Assembly (NCBI RefSeq): GCF_020783655.1
Contig: NZ_JAJGQH010000014.1
Coordinates: forward strand, 1 to 64,000
Reading direction: 5' to 3'
DNA from: Xanthomonas melonis
GTDB taxonomy: Bacteria > Pseudomonadota > Gammaproteobacteria > Xanthomonadales > Xanthomonadaceae
DNA length: 64,000 bases
A program made the position numbers and the translations under genes. Positions 62,801 to 64,000 of this stretch are shown here, piece after piece. Under the pieces are notes generated by a model that ran no database searches, was not told the DNA's origin, and saw nothing but the letters and a program-made list of their open reading frames with translations. The stretch's first letter is position 1. Every line of letters starts with the position of its first letter.

Positions 62801-63394
62801 GCGCAGGTCTCCCAGGCGGTCGAGGTTCTCGCGGGTGTGGCGGATGCGGGTCTCGGTTTCCTTGCGGCGTTCCTTGTACTTGGAAATGCCGGCGGCTTCT
62901 TCCAGGTACACGCGCAGGTCTTCCGGGCGCGCCTCGATGATCTGGCTGATCATGCCCTGCTCGATGATCGAATAGCTGCGCGGCCCCAGGCCAGTGCCCA
63001 GGAACAGGTCGGTGATGTCGCGCCGCCGGCACTTGGTGCCGTTGAGGTAGTACGCGCTGTTGCCATCGCGGCTGACCAGGCGCTTGACCGAGATCTCGTT
63101 GAACGAAGCGAACTCGCCGGAAATGGTGTGGTCGGAGTTGTCGAAGATCAGCTCCACCGTCGCCTGCGACACCGGCTTGCGCGCCGAGGAGCCGGAGAAG
63201 ATCACGTCCGTCAGCGAGTCGCCGCGCAGGCGGCTGGCCGAACTCTCGCCCATCACCCAGCGCACCGCGTCGATGATGTTGGATTTGCCGCAGCCATTGG
63301 GGCCGACGATGCCGGTCATGTTGGTGGGCAGGTGCAAGGTCGTCGGATCGACGAACGACTTGAAACCGGACAGTTTGATCGTGGACAGGCGCAT
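59891..63394 (-). CDS. smc: Chromosome segregation ATPase SMC
   Basis: An 1167-aa SMC protein that, with ScpA and ScpB, compacts and segregates the chromosome. ATG 63394 (MRLSTIKLSGFKSFVDPTTL) gives the family N terminus; the frame is open further upstream without support. Walker A is in GIVGPNGCGKSNIIDAVRWV. Two long coiled coils (about 170-500 and 680-1000) flank a globular hinge (about 515-640, AWLKARGLDSAARVGERL to RIALVSGVTDTANFAP). The C-terminal head has the ABC signature SISLLSGGEKAMTAVALVFA and Walker B PFCLLDEVDAPLDEANVGRL. scpAB are not in the window. Confidence 0.97.
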   Translation of the reverse strand: MRLSTIKLSGFKSFVDPTTLHLPTNMTGIVGPNGCGKSNIIDAVRWVMGESSASRLRGDSLTDVIFSGSSARKPVSQATVELIFDNSDHTISGEFASFNEISVKRLVSRDGNSAYYLNGTKCRRRDITDLFLGTGLGPRSYSIIEQGMISQIIEARPEDLRVYLEEAAGISKYKERRKETETRIRHTRENLDRLGDLREEITKQLAHLQRQARQAEQYQALQEERRIKDAEWKALEYRALDGQLQGLREKLNQEETRLQQLIADQRDAEARIETGRVRREEAAEAVAKAQADVYQVGSALARIEQQIQHQRELSHRLHKARDEAQSQLQELSQHISGDSAKLSVLREAVADAEPQLEQLREDHEFRQEALREAEARLADWQQRWETHNRDTGEASRAGEVERTRVDYLDRQSLEAERRREALVNERAGLDLDALAEAFEQIELRHETQKASLDGLTEQVEARKQTLSALQEQQRASQGELAEVRKQAQAARGRLSSLETLQQAALGQEQGAAVAWLKARGLDSAARVGERLTVESGWENTVESALGQLIEGVLVDAPEQLVDALDELGEGRIALVSGVTDTANFAPTSLAAKVQGPIAIRRLLARLHTAEDLEAARTLQRSLPEGDSVITRNGERLGEGWVRVSRSGAAKQGALLREREIQELRTQIETLQEREADLEHRLASFREQSLAAEQQREDAQRQLYMAHRSVSELAGQLQSQQGKVDAARTRIERIETELSQLLETLDASREQAREARTKLEDAVTLMGDLQGTRQSLENERRQLTDARDQARDAARGVRDAMHALALTLESQRTQIASLSQTLERMDSQRGQLDTRLEDLLSQLSEGDSPVETLEHEHQAALSERVRTERVLGETRTLLDSIDGELRSFEQTRQQRDEQALAQRERINQRKLDQQALVLNAEQLSAAVVKAGFVLEDVVNGLPEAANAAEWEAAVGQIDGRMRRLEPVNLAAIQEYGEAAQRSEYLDAQNVDLMTALETLEEAIRKIDRETRGRFKDTFDRVNSGVQALYPRLFGGGHAYLELTGEDLLDTGVTIMARPPGKRVSSISLLSGGEKAMTAVALVFAIFQLNPAPFCLLDEVDAPLDEANVGRLANMVREMSEKVQFLFVSHNKATMEAARQLSGVTMREPGVSRLVSVDLEEAARLAGAA

Positions 63395-63546
63395 GGACGG
63401 GCGGGTTCCGGGCACCGCGCGGACCAGCCGGCAGGCGCTTTCCTGTGAAGCCGACGCCAAGCCCTTGATCGACAAGATCTACGGGCCACGCAACCGGCGA
63501 TGGGGCATGAGTATAACGGGCGCGGTCGCTACGCTGCGGCCGGCCG

Positions 63547-63580
63547 TAAAACACGAAGGGCGCCTAACCAGGCGCCCTTC
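63547..63580 (-). terminator. Rho-independent terminator after rplI
   Basis: Arms GAAGGGCGCCT (63554-63564) and AGGCGCCCTTC (63569-63579) pair perfectly over 11 bp with a 4-base loop; on minus they are followed by GTGTTTTAC. The hairpin lies 22 bp beyond the rplI stop. Confidence 0.88.
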
Positions 63581-63601
63581 GGGTACTGCGTGCGGCGGTG
63601 A

Positions 63602-64000
63602 TCAGACGTCGGATTCGACGATGACCTTGACCGAGGTTTCCACATCGGCGTGCAGGTGCAGCACAACGTCGTACTCGCCGACATTGCGGAATGCGCCTTC
63701 GCCCAGGATCACTTCGCTCTTTTCCAGCGGCAGGCCGGCGGCGGTGAAGGCCTCGGCGATATCGCGCGGGCCGACCGAGCCGTACAGCTTGCCTTCGGTC
63801 GAGGCATGCGCCGCGATGGTGACGCTGGCGCCTTCGAACTTGGCGGCACGGCCCTGTGCGTCGGCCAGAATGGTGTTGGCCTTGGCTTCGTACTCGGCGC
63901 GCTTGGCTTCGAACGCTTCGACGTTGGCAGCGGTGGCCGGCACGGCCTTGCCCTGCGGCACGAGGAAGTTGCGGCCGTAGCCCGGCTTGACGCTGACCTT
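63602..64000 (-). CDS. rplI: Ribosomal protein bL9 (partial, N terminus outside the window)
   Basis: The C-terminal 132 residues of the large-subunit protein bL9, which binds 23S rRNA. The fragment starts [20 protein letters not shown], the end of the N-terminal domain, continues through the long connecting helix ([20 protein letters not shown]) and ends with the C-terminal domain ([40 protein letters not shown]). The first part of the gene lies right of position 64000, presumably after rpsF-rpsR. A strong terminator follows. Confidence 0.96.
   Translation of the reverse strand, partial: KVSVKPGYGRNFLVPQGKAVPATAANVEAFEAKRAEYEAKANTILADAQGRAAKFEGASVTIAAHASTEGKLYGSVGPRDIAEAFTAAGLPLEKSEVILGEGAFRNVGEYDVVLHLHADVETSVKVIVESDV

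Overview
The window reads as a Xanthomonas-like gammaproteobacterial chromosome (high GC; serC-pheA-aroA, a complete hut locus, msrPQ, a phasin gene, and smc-zipA-ligA with the long xanthomonad form of LigA). A laterally acquired island fills roughly 1-23,347 and ends exactly at the 3' end of a tRNA-Ser(UGA) gene on the minus strand (23,348-23,437). The left end of the island lies outside the window and no integrase is visible.

Island, left to right: the end of an IS21-family element (1-76); a minus-strand toxin-type operon (DUF1629/Imm11-like immunity protein, a 1339-aa protein with an AHH-like nuclease domain at its N terminus, and a one-helix coiled-coil membrane protein); an AlpA-type regulator; a tightly overlapped plus-strand four-gene operon (6,383-14,949) encoding a UvrD-like SF1 helicase, a DrmA-like helicase, a DrmB (DUF1998) protein and a NERD-nuclease/SF1-helicase fusion; and, convergent to it, a minus-strand operon (21,171-15,134) encoding a ribbon-helix-helix protein, a C5-cytosine methyltransferase, McrB-like and McrC-like (DUF2357) subunits, a Vsr endonuclease and a frameshifted nuclease-like gene. 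The first block is DISARM-related but has neither a PLD protein nor its own methylase. The second looks like an LlaJI/BsuMI-type restriction-modification system. Beyond these lies a scar where a hipA-like fragment meets a truncated, frameshifted umuC, followed by a frameshifted umuD under a LexA-like palindrome.

Core chromosome, 23.4-64 kb: LysR regulator divergent from azoR; serS; two TonB-like proteins; the serC-pheA-aroA operon; msrP-msrQ with a perfect 20-bp stem-loop between them; an FHA protein; two polyhydroxyalkanoate-granule-type genes; a candidate C-rich-loop small RNA; and a membrane-anchored Mrr_cat-like protein. The hut locus follows, with hutF-hutC on minus and hutI-hutH-hutG-hutU on plus, diverging around a TGTATATACA palindrome that is probably the HutC operator. 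Next come an O-acyltransferase, a coiled-coil membrane protein, gyrA, mtnA, a DUF3011 protein, epmA-ligA, a Tat-signal HisC-like aminotransferase, a small membrane protein, zipA, smc and the 3' part of rplI.

The strongest candidate for something not fully described is the DrmAB-plus-two-SF1-helicases operon, placed tail to tail with a Vsr-containing McrBC-type restriction-modification operon.
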